Source of the DNA: Luzula sylvatica
Taxonomy: Eukaryota > Streptophyta > Magnoliopsida > Poales > Juncaceae
Direction of reading: 5' to 3'
Length of the DNA stretch: 64,000 nucleotides
NCBI GenBank assembly: GCA_946800325.1
Contig: OX326960.1
Location: 12,486,393-12,550,392, forward strand
Position numbers and translations under genes: made by a program. The notes below the pieces were generated by a model. It had not been told where the DNA came from and searched no databases. It saw nothing but the letters and a program-made list of their open reading frames with translations. Below, one piece after another: positions 42,990-52,998 of this stretch; position 1 is the first letter of the stretch; each line of letters opens with the position of its first letter.

Positions 42990-44393
42990 CTAATCGTCTC
43001 CGGGTGAGTTATCGTTCTCATCATCGTTATCGTTGTTGAATCGGTTGATACGACGGGTTAGGGCATCTAGACGACGATCAATGTAGCTATAGGTCTCTTC
43101 GCGGAGGTTGTATGCATGAGATCGGGTGAGTTGGTTGTCGATGATAACCTCTTCACGGGCCGTGTTTACGGTGGTGCGAGTGAGTTGATTGTCGGTGAGG
43201 ATCGCATCGCGGGCCGCGGTTACGGTGTTGCGGGTGAGTAGGTTTTCCGCGATTATGGTTTCGCGAGTTAATGCATTGTCGGCTAAGATTTGATCCCGCG
43301 TACTTTCGGCGCGTAGATTAGACGCCTCTAAAAGGGAACGAATCTCGTCAAGAGAGAAAGATGGTTGGGTTCCCGAGCCCGAACTTTCACCTGGTTCTCC
43401 TATGGCTTGGCGTTTCCTTGGTCGCGATTGATCCGGTGGGTTATTCGTGTCGTGGGCCGGTAGATCGAATCGAATCCACTCGGAGGGGATTTCCGGAAAG
43501 TGGTAAGGACCGGCTTTGCGAGCCCGGTAATAGGTGTCCGTGCGAGATCCCAATTCGCCCTTTCGAGTGAGTCCGATAACTTCGAGGCGATCCGGATGAG
43601 CAAGATTCTCGGTGGGAGTGACTCCGAGTGGCCATTCCGTGTCCGGGATGGTGATACCAAACTTCACGCATGCCAATGATATGATGTGGCCATATGGAAG
43701 AGATGAGGTGTTTACTCGGATTGCGTATTCCATATGCCGAATGATGAGGTTGGGGACATGGATGGTGGGCGAGTCTTGATACCAAAGGTTGTATACCAAG
43801 ACCTTGTTTCGGCCGTCGAGGTTGGTTTTGAGTTTGACGACGGGAGCGAGAATGTTATTTCCGATTTGCCATGTGAATCGGAGATTCGGTTCGTACTTGG
43901 TGGAGTACTCGTACTCGCGATCGTTGGTTGTAACCTTATCAATTTCATCCGAGTCGTTGCCGTGGTACGAGTCGCCGCGACTAATATAAAATCTTTCCCC
44001 AACGTCGGACAATCCCAACCATTCACGTAAATTTTCTTCGGAAATGACAAGTTCCTTACCGAAGAGATAGCTTCGTATGAGGTTGTTGTCTTCATCATGG
44101 GTTGCGTGAGCGTAGAATAGACGAACTACTTCTTTGTAGTATGGGTGTTGAAGATCGCACAATCCTTGAATTCTCCAATTTGTGATTCGAGGTTGGACGG
44201 CCTCGCGTAGAGATGTTGCTTCGGCCGGAAATTCAATGTAGAAACATGCGCCTACCGCGCGATTGGCGAAGTCGTTTTGATATCTCTTAGCTTTAGTGAT
44301 TGACTCATAGAGATAATGATTCTCCGTGTTGTGAAATTCGAACCGACGGGCACCGGTGGGCATCGGACGCTTGCTCCTACTTTTTGTAGCCAT
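42990..44393 (-). CDS. Third ORF of the Sirevirus, 467 residues, function unknown
   Basis: Lies between pol and the 3' LTR, same strand as pol, where some Sireviruses carry an envelope-like gene. No signal peptide or membrane segment is evident. Residues about 60-230 (ITNWRIQGLCDLQHPYYKEV, RSYLFGKELVISEENLREWL, PYGHIISLACVKFGI) resemble the 'putative plant transposon protein' family found as an extra ORF in plant LTR elements; this is from memory of the family, not a search. Residues about 325-345 are Pro/Ser/Gly-rich. Residues 345-450 are helical with repeated DNxLTRxT(V/I) units, a likely coiled coil; the C-terminus is acidic (NDDENDN). Upstream are a CT-rich leader, a TATA box (44451-44459) and the palindrome array, suggesting its own transcript. 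The frame is intact, with no counterpart in unit B. Confidence 0.75.
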   Translation of the reverse strand: MATKSRSKRPMPTGARRFEFHNTENHYLYESITKAKRYQNDFANRAVGACFYIEFPAEATSLREAVQPRITNWRIQGLCDLQHPYYKEVVRLFYAHATHDEDNNLIRSYLFGKELVISEENLREWLGLSDVGERFYISRGDSYHGNDSDEIDKVTTNDREYEYSTKYEPNLRFTWQIGNNILAPVVKLKTNLDGRNKVLVYNLWYQDSPTIHVPNLIIRHMEYAIRVNTSSLPYGHIISLACVKFGITIPDTEWPLGVTPTENLAHPDRLEVIGLTRKGELGSRTDTYYRARKAGPYHFPEIPSEWIRFDLPAHDTNNPPDQSRPRKRQAIGEPGESSGSGTQPSFSLDEIRSLLEASNLRAESTRDQILADNALTRETIIAENLLTRNTVTAARDAILTDNQLTRTTVNTAREEVIIDNQLTRSHAYNLREETYSYIDRRLDALTRRINRFNNDNDDENDNSPGDD

Positions 44394-44450
44394 TGAATGG
44401 AAAAATGGAGATTTTAGGGTTTTGTGGAGAGAAATGGAGAAGAGAGGAGA

Positions 44451-44459
44451 GGTTTTATA
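44451..44459 (-). promoter_or_regulatory. TATA box upstream of the third ORF
   Basis: Minus-strand CTATAAAAC, about 58 bp before the ATG. It is followed by a CT-rich leader and ACAAAACCCTAAAATC, the look of a plant 5' UTR rather than of the tail of pol. Confidence 0.6.
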
Positions 44460-44644
44460 GATTGAATTTTCGGTTTTTAGAAGAGTGTAGGTTTAGATTA
44501 GAGGTGAGTTTGGAAGTTTTTCGGTTTTTAGGGAGGTTTTAGAACGTTTTTGGAAGAGGAAACGAATTTGCACGAAAGAGAGAAGTGGAGAGAGTGGAGA
44601 GAGAAACCAACAGTCTCAGGTTTTCTAGACAGTTTTTTCGAAGT

Positions 44645-44975
44645 CCGTTACAACGGAAGTGTAGTTACGTTATAACGCAGTACTGCTAGGGTTTCAGGAA
44701 ACTGATATTTTCAGTAGTCCGTTACAACGCTATAGGTCCGTTGCAACGGAACTCTGATTTGGGCGAAATTTCACTTGTCCTGCAGAAGTGCGTTGCAACG
44801 GAATTGTTCCGTTATAACGCAACTGTCCGTTGTAACGCTTTGGTTCATGCGTTGTAACGGAGGTATATGGTTTGAAAGGTGTTTCAGTGTAAGGTTTTCC
44901 GTTGTAACGCAGTGACATCCGTTATAACGGAGTGGGAGTGTCCGTTACAACGGATTGGTTGATCCGTTATAACGG
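44645..44975 (-). promoter_or_regulatory. Second palindrome array (12 copies), upstream of the third ORF
   Basis: CCGTTRYAACGG-type units start at 44645, 44667, 44719, 44738, 44790, 44809, 44827, 44849, 44899, 44919, 44942 and 44964, with the same approximately 20 and 50-52 bp spacings as the LTR array. Several have G for the first base or C for the last. It lies outside the LTR, after pol. Confidence 0.9.
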
Positions 44976-45188
44976 ACATAGTTCTGTGATGAGTTTGCTA
45001 GATTTTGATTTTCGATGAGAATGGTGTTTCCAAAAATTCTAAAAACTTATAGTTTATTTAAAATAGGTTTTATAGATGTGAAATCACGTCTTGTGAAAAG
45101 AATTGGAAAAAAAAATCGTACGACATGAGAATACGAGTTGTTCATTGATAATTGATGATATTTATATATATGAAGTTTGATGCTAAAT

Positions 45189-48100
45189 TTAATCTTTGAG
45201 ATAGAGCATACCGAGTTTTAGTCTTAGGACGGCGAATTGAGCAAAGGGTAGAGCTTTAGTGAAGATGTCGGCGATTTGATCAAGCGTGTCTACCCGTTCG
45301 AGTTTGACGTCCTCTTTTTCCACGTGATCTCGAATGAAATGATGACGGATGTCTATGTGCTTTGTCCGCGAGTGGTGTACGGGATTTTTCGAGATACATA
45401 TTGCGCTATTATTGTCGCACAATATGGGGATTTTTCGAAAATTTAGCCCGTAATCGCCAAGAGTTTGATTTAGCCATAGTAGTTGGGCACAACAACTTCC
45501 CGCCGCTACATATTCGGCCTCGGCCGTTGATAGGGCAACGGAGTGTTGTTTTCGGCTTGACCACGAGACGAGTGACCCGCCCAAGAATTGGCAAGTTCCA
45601 CTCGTACTTTTGCGATCAACCCTAGAACCGGCAAAGTCCGCATCCGTGTACCCTATCAAGGTGAGATTTCCACTATGACCATACCAAATCCCTAAGTCGA
45701 TAGTCCCCTTAAGGTATCGAAAGATGCGTTTTACCGCGGTATAATGGGATACCTTAGGGTTCGCTTGGAACCGGGCACATAGACATACGGCAAACATAAT
45801 ATCGGGTCTACTTGCCGTAAGATATAATAAACTACCAATCATACCTCGATATTCCGTTATGTCGAATGATTCTCCATCCTCATCCGCATCTAACTTGGAT
45901 TCCTTAGCCATGGGTGTATCACTCGTCTTTGTTTGATCTAACCCGAATCGTTTGAGAAGTTCGCGAGTGTATTTGGATTGGTTGACGAATATTCCCTCGG
46001 AGGATTGCTTGACTTGAAGTCCAAGAAAAAATGTGAGCTCCCCCATCATGCTCATGGCAAATTCACTATGCATAAGAATAGAAAATTCTTCGGCGAGTGC
46101 CGGGTCACTAGATCCAAATATAATATCATCGACATAAATTTGAATAAGCAAAATAGATTCTCCCTTTTTACGTGTGAAGAGAGTAGTGTCGGTTTTACCG
46201 CGCTCGAATCCGTTGGTTAATAAGAAGGTTGATAGACGCCCATACCACGCTCGAGGGGCTTGTTTCAACCCATATAGGGCTTTAGAAAGTTTACACACGT
46301 GATTCGGGTATTTTGGATCTTTGAATCCCGGGGGTTGCTCGACGTAGACTTCTTCTTCAATTTCCCCGTTTAGGAACGCACTCTTCACATCCATTTGATA
46401 GAGCGTGAATCCTTCGATGGCGGCGTAAGCCAAGAGTAGTCGTATCGATTCCAAACGAGCGACGGGAGCAAACGTTTCTTCGAAGTCAATACCTTCTTGT
46501 TGTTTGAACCCTTGAGCTACAAGTCTCGCCTTGTTTCGTACTACGTTTCCGTGCTCGTCTAGCTTGTTTCGATAGATCCATCGAGTGCCGATTATGGACC
46601 TTGTCGTTGGTCTTGGTACCAAGGTCCATACTTGATTTCTCTCAAATTGCTCTAACTCTTCTTGCATGGCCAAAATCCAATCATCGTCATTATTGGCCTC
46701 TTTGAATGATTTCGGTTCGATATGTGAGAGGTAAGCACAATGAGCTACGTAGTTGTGAATCCGAGACCTAGTCCTAACACCTTCCCTTGGGTCTCCTACG
46801 ATGTTAGAGAGAGGATGTGCCGATACCTCCCTAAGAACTTCGGGAATTTGGTATTGAGGTTCCATTTCTTCTTCCTCTTGATTTTCATGGTCGATTTGGT
46901 TTTCCACTTCATCAAGAGTGATGTCGAAAAATCTTCGCTCGAGAGATTTGGATCCTTGAGGTACCTCCCCTTTTTCTTCTTCTTGAGTACCTACATTTTG
47001 AATACCTTTCTCGGCTTCTTTGTTAGTTTCATCGAAATGTACGTGTACGGACTCACATACTATACGTGAGGATTTTATGTAAATCCGATACGCTTTACTT
47101 GTACTTGAATATCCAACAAAAATTCCCTCAAGCGATTTTGGATCAAGTTTGTCTATATTATTTGATTCATCTAAAATGAAACTTTTACACCCAAATACTC
47201 TCATATACGAGATGTTTGGATTTTTCCCATACCATAGCTCATAGGGCGTTTTCTTCAAAAATGGCCTTAGGCTAAGTCGATTTACGACATGACACGCGGT
47301 GTTAACCGCTTCGGCCCAAAGATATTTTGGAGAAGGATGCTCATTTAGCATGGTACGAGCAAGTTCGATTAACGTTCGATTTTTACGCTCAACTACACCA
47401 TTTTGTTGAGGTGTGCGAGGAGCGGAAAATTCACGTATATATCCCTTAGTGTGGCAATACTCATCAAACTTTGCATTTTTGAATTCACCTCCATTATCAC
47501 TACGAATTGTAATAATGGATGTGTTTCTTTCGTTTTCGACACTCGTGCAAAATTTGATGAATATGTCACACGTTTCGCTTTTGTGAAGTAAATAATATAC
47601 CCAAGTAAAGCGTGAATAATCATCAACAATTACGAACATATACCTTTTATTACCTAGACTCGAGACGCTCATTGGTCCACAAAGGTCGAGATGAATGAGT
47701 TGGAGTGGTCGATTTGTCGTGACGGTATCTTTGGATTTGAAACCGGAGGACTTCGTGTGCTTACCCTTTTCACACGCATCGCATAGTCCCTCCAATTTGA
47801 GTTTATGAGATGGCAAACCCCTAATGAGTTCCTTTTTGGATAACCGGTGAATCGTCTCCATGCATATGTGGCCTAGTCTCCTATGCCACAATCGTGAAGT
47901 CGATTCCGATGCGGTGAGACAATGGATTCCCGGCACGAAGGATTCAAAATCGAAGTAGTACAAATTCTCATGTCGGGTTCCTTTGCACACCGTAGCATTG
48001 TCTAAAGTTCGATCAATTAAGCACGATGATTGATCGAATTTTACACAATAACCGGCATCACATAATTGGCTTATGCTAATTAAGTTATGTTTAAGCCCTA

Positions 48101-48308
48101 TCACAAGGTAGACATTTTCTAAAGTCCAATTAGTGGTTCCTATAGAACCGATGCCTACAATTTTACCTTTTTGGTTTCCCCCGAAAGTTACGTCTCCTCC
48201 CTTGAAGGGTTTTAGAGATTTGAACATTTCTCGGTTCCAAGTCATGTGTCTAGAACAACCACTATCTAGACACCATTTCGATGACTTGTTTGAAGAACTT
48301 AGACACAT
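45189..48308 (-). CDS. Sirevirus pol, unit A: protease-integrase-RT-RNase H
   Basis: 1,039 residues, no internal stop. It cleaves the polyprotein, makes cDNA and integrates it. Protease motif [11 protein letters not shown] (active Asp 15); GAG-pre-integrase with HRRLGHI (142-148) and CDACEKGKH; integrase D208, D271 (RSDNGGEF), E307 ([12 protein letters not shown]); integrase C-terminal [14 protein letters not shown] from about 545 ([29 protein letters not shown] with Pro 660, YVDD 725-728); RNase H from about 880 ([32 protein letters not shown]). It ends near the usual copia length. The upstream gag shares its frame but three stops (TAA, TGA, TAG) intervene; the TAG directly precedes this ATG and is preceded by TTTCTTG, a good splice acceptor. 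Looks competent. Confidence 0.95.
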   Translation of the reverse strand: MCLSSSNKSSKWCLDSGCSRHMTWNREMFKSLKPFKGGDVTFGGNQKGKIVGIGSIGTTNWTLENVYLVIGLKHNLISISQLCDAGYCVKFDQSSCLIDRTLDNATVCKGTRHENLYYFDFESFVPGIHCLTASESTSRLWHRRLGHICMETIHRLSKKELIRGLPSHKLKLEGLCDACEKGKHTKSSGFKSKDTVTTNRPLQLIHLDLCGPMSVSSLGNKRYMFVIVDDYSRFTWVYYLLHKSETCDIFIKFCTSVENERNTSIITIRSDNGGEFKNAKFDEYCHTKGYIREFSAPRTPQQNGVVERKNRTLIELARTMLNEHPSPKYLWAEAVNTACHVVNRLSLRPFLKKTPYELWYGKNPNISYMRVFGCKSFILDESNNIDKLDPKSLEGIFVGYSSTSKAYRIYIKSSRIVCESVHVHFDETNKEAEKGIQNVGTQEEEKGEVPQGSKSLERRFFDITLDEVENQIDHENQEEEEMEPQYQIPEVLREVSAHPLSNIVGDPREGVRTRSRIHNYVAHCAYLSHIEPKSFKEANNDDDWILAMQEELEQFERNQVWTLVPRPTTRSIIGTRWIYRNKLDEHGNVVRNKARLVAQGFKQQEGIDFEETFAPVARLESIRLLLAYAAIEGFTLYQMDVKSAFLNGEIEEEVYVEQPPGFKDPKYPNHVCKLSKALYGLKQAPRAWYGRLSTFLLTNGFERGKTDTTLFTRKKGESILLIQIYVDDIIFGSSDPALAEEFSILMHSEFAMSMMGELTFFLGLQVKQSSEGIFVNQSKYTRELLKRFGLDQTKTSDTPMAKESKLDADEDGESFDITEYRGMIGSLLYLTASRPDIMFAVCLCARFQANPKVSHYTAVKRIFRYLKGTIDLGIWYGHSGNLTLIGYTDADFAGSRVDRKSTSGTCQFLGGSLVSWSSRKQHSVALSTAEAEYVAAGSCCAQLLWLNQTLGDYGLNFRKIPILCDNNSAICISKNPVHHSRTKHIDIRHHFIRDHVEKEDVKLERVDTLDQIADIFTKALPFAQFAVLRLKLGMLYLKD

Positions 48309-48440
48309 CTACAAGAAATTCATATTAGTTCAAAGTAAAAAGGAAATTAATCTAATATGAATTCCTATACTCATACTCCCCCTCAATATTTGGCTTATGG
48401 TAATGGTAGTAGGATGAGGGAGAGAGTTGTCACACATGAC

Positions 48441-50753
48441 TTAGGTCATTTTAGGTCCTACACCGTATGAGGTGGAGGGACCCATTGTGTGTCTATCTTT
48501 ACGCATCCATACAAGGTTTGATTTGATTTTTGGATTGCGTAGATCACAACTAGAGGAGATGTGTCCTAATTTACAACAATAATTGCAAAATGCAATCGTT
48601 GGTTTGTTGATGGTTTCGGAACTCTTGACAAAATGATTCGAGAGTTGGTTTGAGTAGCCTCTCCGTTGAATTATCGGTTTGATTGTTTTGGCAAAATTAT
48701 TTGTTTGAAAATGTTTTTGTGTGTTGTTGTAATGTTTGGGAGCCCTTGTTTGATATGTTGCTTCGGTGTGGTGATTCACCTCGTAGAAATAACCATTTGG
48801 TCCCCGTTTGACCAAGCAATCGGATCGTCCCAAATTGTTACGTCTATGAGGTGTATATTGTGTAAAATGATTATTCCTATTATTACTTATAACATTTTTA
48901 TGTTGTTCTACTTTTACACTTTTACCCTTGGTATAGTCACGGTACATTAAAGCATTTCCGTGACTATGTGTTCGATTGTTCTCCCATTTTGATTTTTGAT
49001 TTTTGGATTTTGAAGGACCGGGTTTATTACCGTTATTCTTCTTAAATCCTAAACCGGATTTGTCATTGGGCTTTTGTCCCATTAATGACCCTTTCAAAAC
49101 TTCGTCCAATGAAGGAGTGCTAGGTGCAATAGATGCACAAGCCCTCTTCAAGGATTCATTTTCAACTTTTGAATTTTGAAGTTCGACTTTTAGGTGTGAT
49201 ATCTCGCTTTTAAGAGCTTGACATTCACATTTTGAAAAACCTTGAAATTCGTTCAATTGTGCTTGGTATGATTTAACCGATAATTCTAAAGAGGCTACCT
49301 TTGTCTTGAGAGCTAGTATCGTGCTCTCAATCTCACCCTCATTTTGACAAGGTTCATCGACATCTCTTAGGAGTGCGTCGAATGACTCAAGCTCTAAGTT
49401 TGAGTTGAATTCAAATGATGGACACGAATTTGAGATTTGTTCTATTGAATTAATTATGGGTTTGAGATATACCTCATGACCGAGGTCATGTGACGAGTTT
49501 GACGTAGAGGCGATAGAAGTGACTCTTGAAGACTGATGAACATGGGGTTCCGATGTTGGTGCTCGTTGGAGAAGCATTGCTTGAATTGCTCTTTCAACAA
49601 CTTCGTCTACCGATGGAGTGATTTCCGCCATTAATGCTAGGTTTGCGATCTCATGGTCTGAGTTGCATTCCGAGTCGGATGAGATGCTTGATGCATCCGA
49701 TTCTCCCCATCTTCCTACATGAGCTTTATATGCCTTTTTCTTTTTAAAATCTTTACCTTTGTCCTTGTGCCGTTCGTCGCGACCTTTGTCTTCCCTTCGC
49801 CTTTCATGTCGAGGTTCGCGCCTTTCCTTATCTTTGCGCTCGTCGTCCTTCTTGTTCCAAGGAGCGTGTTCGGGGTGAAGGGTCCAACACGTCTCGATTG
49901 TGTGACCCTTCTTGTTGCACTCAAAGCAATATGGCTTCAAGTTTTGTCGTTTGCGGTTTTCGTTGAACCGCCTTTCATGTGACCTAAATTCACGAAATTT
50001 TCTTACCAAAAGAGCTATTTCGCTCTCATCATCGCTCGCATCTATGGCGGGTAGAGCCACGGCCTTTGGGCGAGAGGTTGAAGCATTTTCTTGAGTGAGT
50101 TGCTTGAGTCGAGCTTCGAAGTTTCGGAAGTAACTTACCAATTCTTCGGGCGACATGTCTTGTGTAGCCATCATCGTCTCCAATGCCACTCGTAGAGTCT
50201 CCCAACTCATTGGCATTGCTCGAATCAATTTACCTACAACTCGAGAGTTTGTTAGGGACTCTCCAAGAGCGGTGAATCCGTTTTTGATATGATTCATACG
50301 AAGGTACATATCATCTACGGATTCGCCCTCGATCATTCGGAAACTATCAAATTGTTGTTCAAGTCCCATAAGATTGGTCCTTTTCATTTGATTGTTCCCT
50401 TCAAATCGATTTAGGAGAGCTCGCCACATTTGATGAGAGGTATCACATCCATCTACCAAAACGGAGAGTGATCCTACCATGTTGGTGAGAATTAAATTTT
50501 GGGCATAGATGTCGGAGGTTTGGTTATTCATTGAATCGGGTGATAGAAGTGTTTTCCCTTCGGCATCGGTAGTAGAGTTGATTATGAAACCATCTTCTAC
50601 TATCGATTTTAGGCCTTGTATGGAAAACACATTCAACATGCATCGTTTCCAAACATTCCAATTTTTACCGTCCAATTCCTTGGGATAGGTAAGTTGCATT
50701 TTGGGAACGGTAGTATTGGCCATAATCGTATACAAGTTGTCAATTTTACTCAA
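48441..50753 (-). CDS. Sirevirus gag, unit A
   Basis: 770 residues, starting 18 bases past the PBS. The N-terminal half (to about residue 220) is the copia gag core: LDGKNWNVWKRCML, SIQGLKSIVEDGF, LMGLEQQFDSFRM, SPEELVSYFRNFEARL. A CCHC nucleic-acid knuckle is at 276-289 and a highly charged segment at 298-345. Mid-protein has a coiled-coil-like stretch near 480-545. A second CCHC knuckle (CNYCCKLGHISSSC) lies close to the C-terminus, just before the end KMT and TAA. Two knuckles and the long C-terminal half are seen in SIRE/Maximus gags. Unit B encodes the same protein. Confidence 0.95.
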   Translation of the reverse strand: MSKIDNLYTIMANTTVPKMQLTYPKELDGKNWNVWKRCMLNVFSIQGLKSIVEDGFIINSTTDAEGKTLLSPDSMNNQTSDIYAQNLILTNMVGSLSVLVDGCDTSHQMWRALLNRFEGNNQMKRTNLMGLEQQFDSFRMIEGESVDDMYLRMNHIKNGFTALGESLTNSRVVGKLIRAMPMSWETLRVALETMMATQDMSPEELVSYFRNFEARLKQLTQENASTSRPKAVALPAIDASDDESEIALLVRKFREFRSHERRFNENRKRQNLKPYCFECNKKGHTIETCWTLHPEHAPWNKKDDERKDKERREPRHERRREDKGRDERHKDKGKDFKKKKAYKAHVGRWGESDASSISSDSECNSDHEIANLALMAEITPSVDEVVERAIQAMLLQRAPTSEPHVHQSSRVTSIASTSNSSHDLGHEVYLKPIINSIEQISNSCPSFEFNSNLELESFDALLRDVDEPCQNEGEIESTILALKTKVASLELSVKSYQAQLNEFQGFSKCECQALKSEISHLKVELQNSKVENESLKRACASIAPSTPSLDEVLKGSLMGQKPNDKSGLGFKKNNGNKPGPSKSKNQKSKWENNRTHSHGNALMYRDYTKGKSVKVEQHKNVISNNRNNHFTQYTPHRRNNLGRSDCLVKRGPNGYFYEVNHHTEATYQTRAPKHYNNTQKHFQTNNFAKTIKPIIQRRGYSNQLSNHFVKSSETINKPTIAFCNYCCKLGHISSSCDLRNPKIKSNLVWMRKDRHTMGPSTSYGVGPKMT

Positions 50754-50771
50754 AGAGACGGTTAGTATTTC

Positions 50772-50783
50772 GCTCTGATACCA
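50772..50783 (-). other. Primer binding site, unit A
   Basis: Minus-strand TGGTATCAGAGC next to the 5' LTR, for initiator tRNA-Met. Confidence 0.92.
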
Positions 50784-50785
50784 AT

Positions 50786-52322
50786 TGTTGGTTAATTCTA
50801 ACCTAGAGGGGGGTGAATAGGTAATCCTAGTATATAATTCTCGATTATGATATACCGATTCTAAATTATTGCGGAAGCTAAAAATGATATAATTGAAATT
50901 GAGAAAATACCGAACACTTTGAACACGCGATATTTGATAACGGAGTTCGGTAGGTGGTTGCTTTGTAGCTTTAACTCACCGTCTACTTGCTCAATCGACC
51001 GATTCGATTGAATACAAGTACCTACGTCTCCGGGGATGCCTTGCGCCTTTTTCGGCTTTCGATTGAATTCCCGAATCACTCTTACAAGGTTTTGCCGAGA
51101 TTGATTTACACGTTATTCTATCAATCTCTAGCGGGCTTTACACTCTTGATGCTAGCCTATTACACTTCTAATACGAACTAAACGTGATCGGTCACGCAAG
51201 TTGGGAATCGTATTTGGTGGAGGAATGGAAGGAAATAATCTCTAAGAATGTTTAGAAGATTATGAGCTCAAAGGATTTAGCAAGTATTCTCTCTTGTAAG
51301 TGTGGAAATTAGATTGAAAAAAGTTGGAGAGAGAAAAGAGGGAAAGGTTCTATTTATAGAACACATAGACCCTTCCCAGAACTTGCATTTTTCGTAATGT
51401 CCGTTATAACGAACTTAATGTCCGTTACAACGGACCAAAAGTCAAACTAGCCGTTATGGCTGTTACATTCGAATTTTTACATACTCCGTTACAACGTAAT
51501 ATATGTCCGTTATAACGGAACCCTGTGTTATGTAGTTCGTTGTAACGGACTGACACGTCCGTTGCAACGGACTTCATTCTGAGAACTTCTCTTCAGTTTG
51601 AGTTTAATTCCCGTTGTAACGGAGTAAGTTCCGTTACAACGTTTATTGGCATTCCGTTGTAACGGATTGGTTAATCCGTTACAACGGATATGAAGAGAAT
51701 TCTATTGAGCTGAAATGGCTTCAATGTCCGTTATAACGAACATACATGTCCGTTGTAACGGACATACTTCTGTGACATCCTTCAAGTTTGATTTTAATTA
51801 GCGTTGTAACGGACCTCATTCCGTTGCAACGCTTTTCTAAGTCCGTTATAACGGATTGGTTAATCCGTTGTAACGGATTATACTGTGTTTTCTTTCTTGA
51901 ATAGGACGAGCATGTCCGTTATAACGGACACTGAGTTCCGTTGTAACGGACATCCTTATTTCAGCATTTTATATCAATTCAGGATTTCGATTACATTTAT
52001 TTGACTTTTGTTTTGAGCTTAATCATACATAAACAAGTTTAGGGATACCTATACTGTGTTTTGGTGATTAGATTGATATCCCAACTTGCGGAATCTTCGA
52101 TGTCTTGATTCCATGATTCTTCTACGTCTTGATCTTCTTTGCGAATCTTCGACGTCTTGTACTTCTTTGCGATTCTTCGACGTCTTATTCTTCTTTGCGA
52201 TTCTTCGACTTCTTATTGCATTTTGTACCTATATATATCCTATACACCAATCTCGATAGATCTTGTTAGTAATATCGACATTGTTTTTGAGATAATCAAA
52301 CAATCGGAAATTTGAATCAACA
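50786..52322 (-). repeat. Sirevirus 5' LTR of unit A, 1,537 bp
   Basis: Same termini and length as 40942-42478. TATA region at 51348-51361. Its outer end abuts outer-copia integrase sequence at 52323 (GGTCC). Confidence 0.97.
51401..51949 (-). promoter_or_regulatory. Array of 18 CCGTTRYAACGG palindromes, 5' LTR copy
   Basis: Same units at an offset of 9,844 bp from 41557-42105. The only LTR difference noticed (51878) lies just outside a palindrome, so all units are conserved. Confidence 0.9.
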
Positions 52323-52998
52323 GGTCCTCCTAGTGTAATCATCAACGAATGTAATAAAATACCTTTTCTCACTGAACGATTTCGGTGTGATCGGACCACA
52401 AATGTCGGTGTGCACCAGCTCGAGAGGGTTCCCTGCTTCATATTTTGCCTTCTTCTGAAATGGGACTCTTGCATGTTTACCGAGTACGCAACCTTCGCAA
52501 AATCTGCTCGTGTAGTCCATATCTGGCAGACCGTGCACCATGTCCTTCTTGGCCAACTCTCGCAAGCCTCCATAGTGCAAGTGTCCAAACCGCAAATGCC
52601 AGAGCCAAGCTTTGTCCTCCATATCGACTCGTAAGCACATTCTCTGCACACTTCTCAGGTTGAGCTTGAACATTCGATTCTTCGCCATCTCAACACGCGC
52701 AACCAATTGACCTCGATCGTCCTTCAGCTGCATCGTTCGATCTTTCATGAAGACCGAGTATCCTCTCTCCAATAGTTGCCCCATGCTGATTATGTTGCTC
52801 TTCATCTCAGGCACGTAATAGACATTTTCAATATGTCCTTCTTTACCATCCTTCTGATAAAACCGAATTTTACCTTTGCCCTTCACTTGGACCTTTGACG
52901 CTTCTCCAAATGACACGTGTCCATCGTCTAGCTCCTTCATCTCTACAAAAAAGGTGTTTGTGCCCGCACATGTGGTTGCTTGCGCCAGTGTCGAGGTA
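52323..52998 (-). pseudogene. Outer copia pol: protease to first part of integrase
   Basis: Continues from gag on the minus strand. An in-frame TAG at about 52994-52996 takes the place of the residue before YLDTGASNHMCGHKHLF (protease, active Asp in DTGAS). A frame change follows in a T6 run near 52948-52953, after which the frame reads on (DGHVSFGEASKVQVKGKGKI), through the GAG-pre-integrase block (WHLRFGHLHYGGL, CEGCVLGKH) and into the integrase core VHTDICGPITP (first catalytic Asp) and FITFVDDYTRRT, where the Sirevirus LTR cuts it. With one stop and one frame change it cannot give a full polyprotein. Confidence 0.9.

Larger units (their letters stand above)
40942..52322 (-). mobile_element. 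Sirevirus-type (SIRE/Maximus) copia element, unit A, complete, 11.4 kb
   Basis: Minus-strand order: LTR 52322-50786, PBS 50783-50772, gag 50753-48441, pol 48308-45189, palindrome array 44975-44645, third ORF 44393-42990, multiple purine tracts, LTR 42478-40942. Lineage call rests on pol motifs, the large two-knuckle gag, LTR length, repeated AGGGGGAG tracts and an extra ORF in the envelope position. It sits in the outer copia integrase; the right flank is intact, the left flank lost. Confidence 0.93.

Noticed and set aside
43361..44098. Other-frame open stretches over the third ORF
   Set aside because: Shadow frames; the 467-codon frame is longer, starts after a leader with a TATA box and has protein-like composition.
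41557..44975. Regularly spaced palindromes resembling a CRISPR array
   Set aside because: Units are 12 bp, spacing is uneven (20-23 or 51-52), spacers are similar to each other, and the context is a plant LTR retrotransposon.
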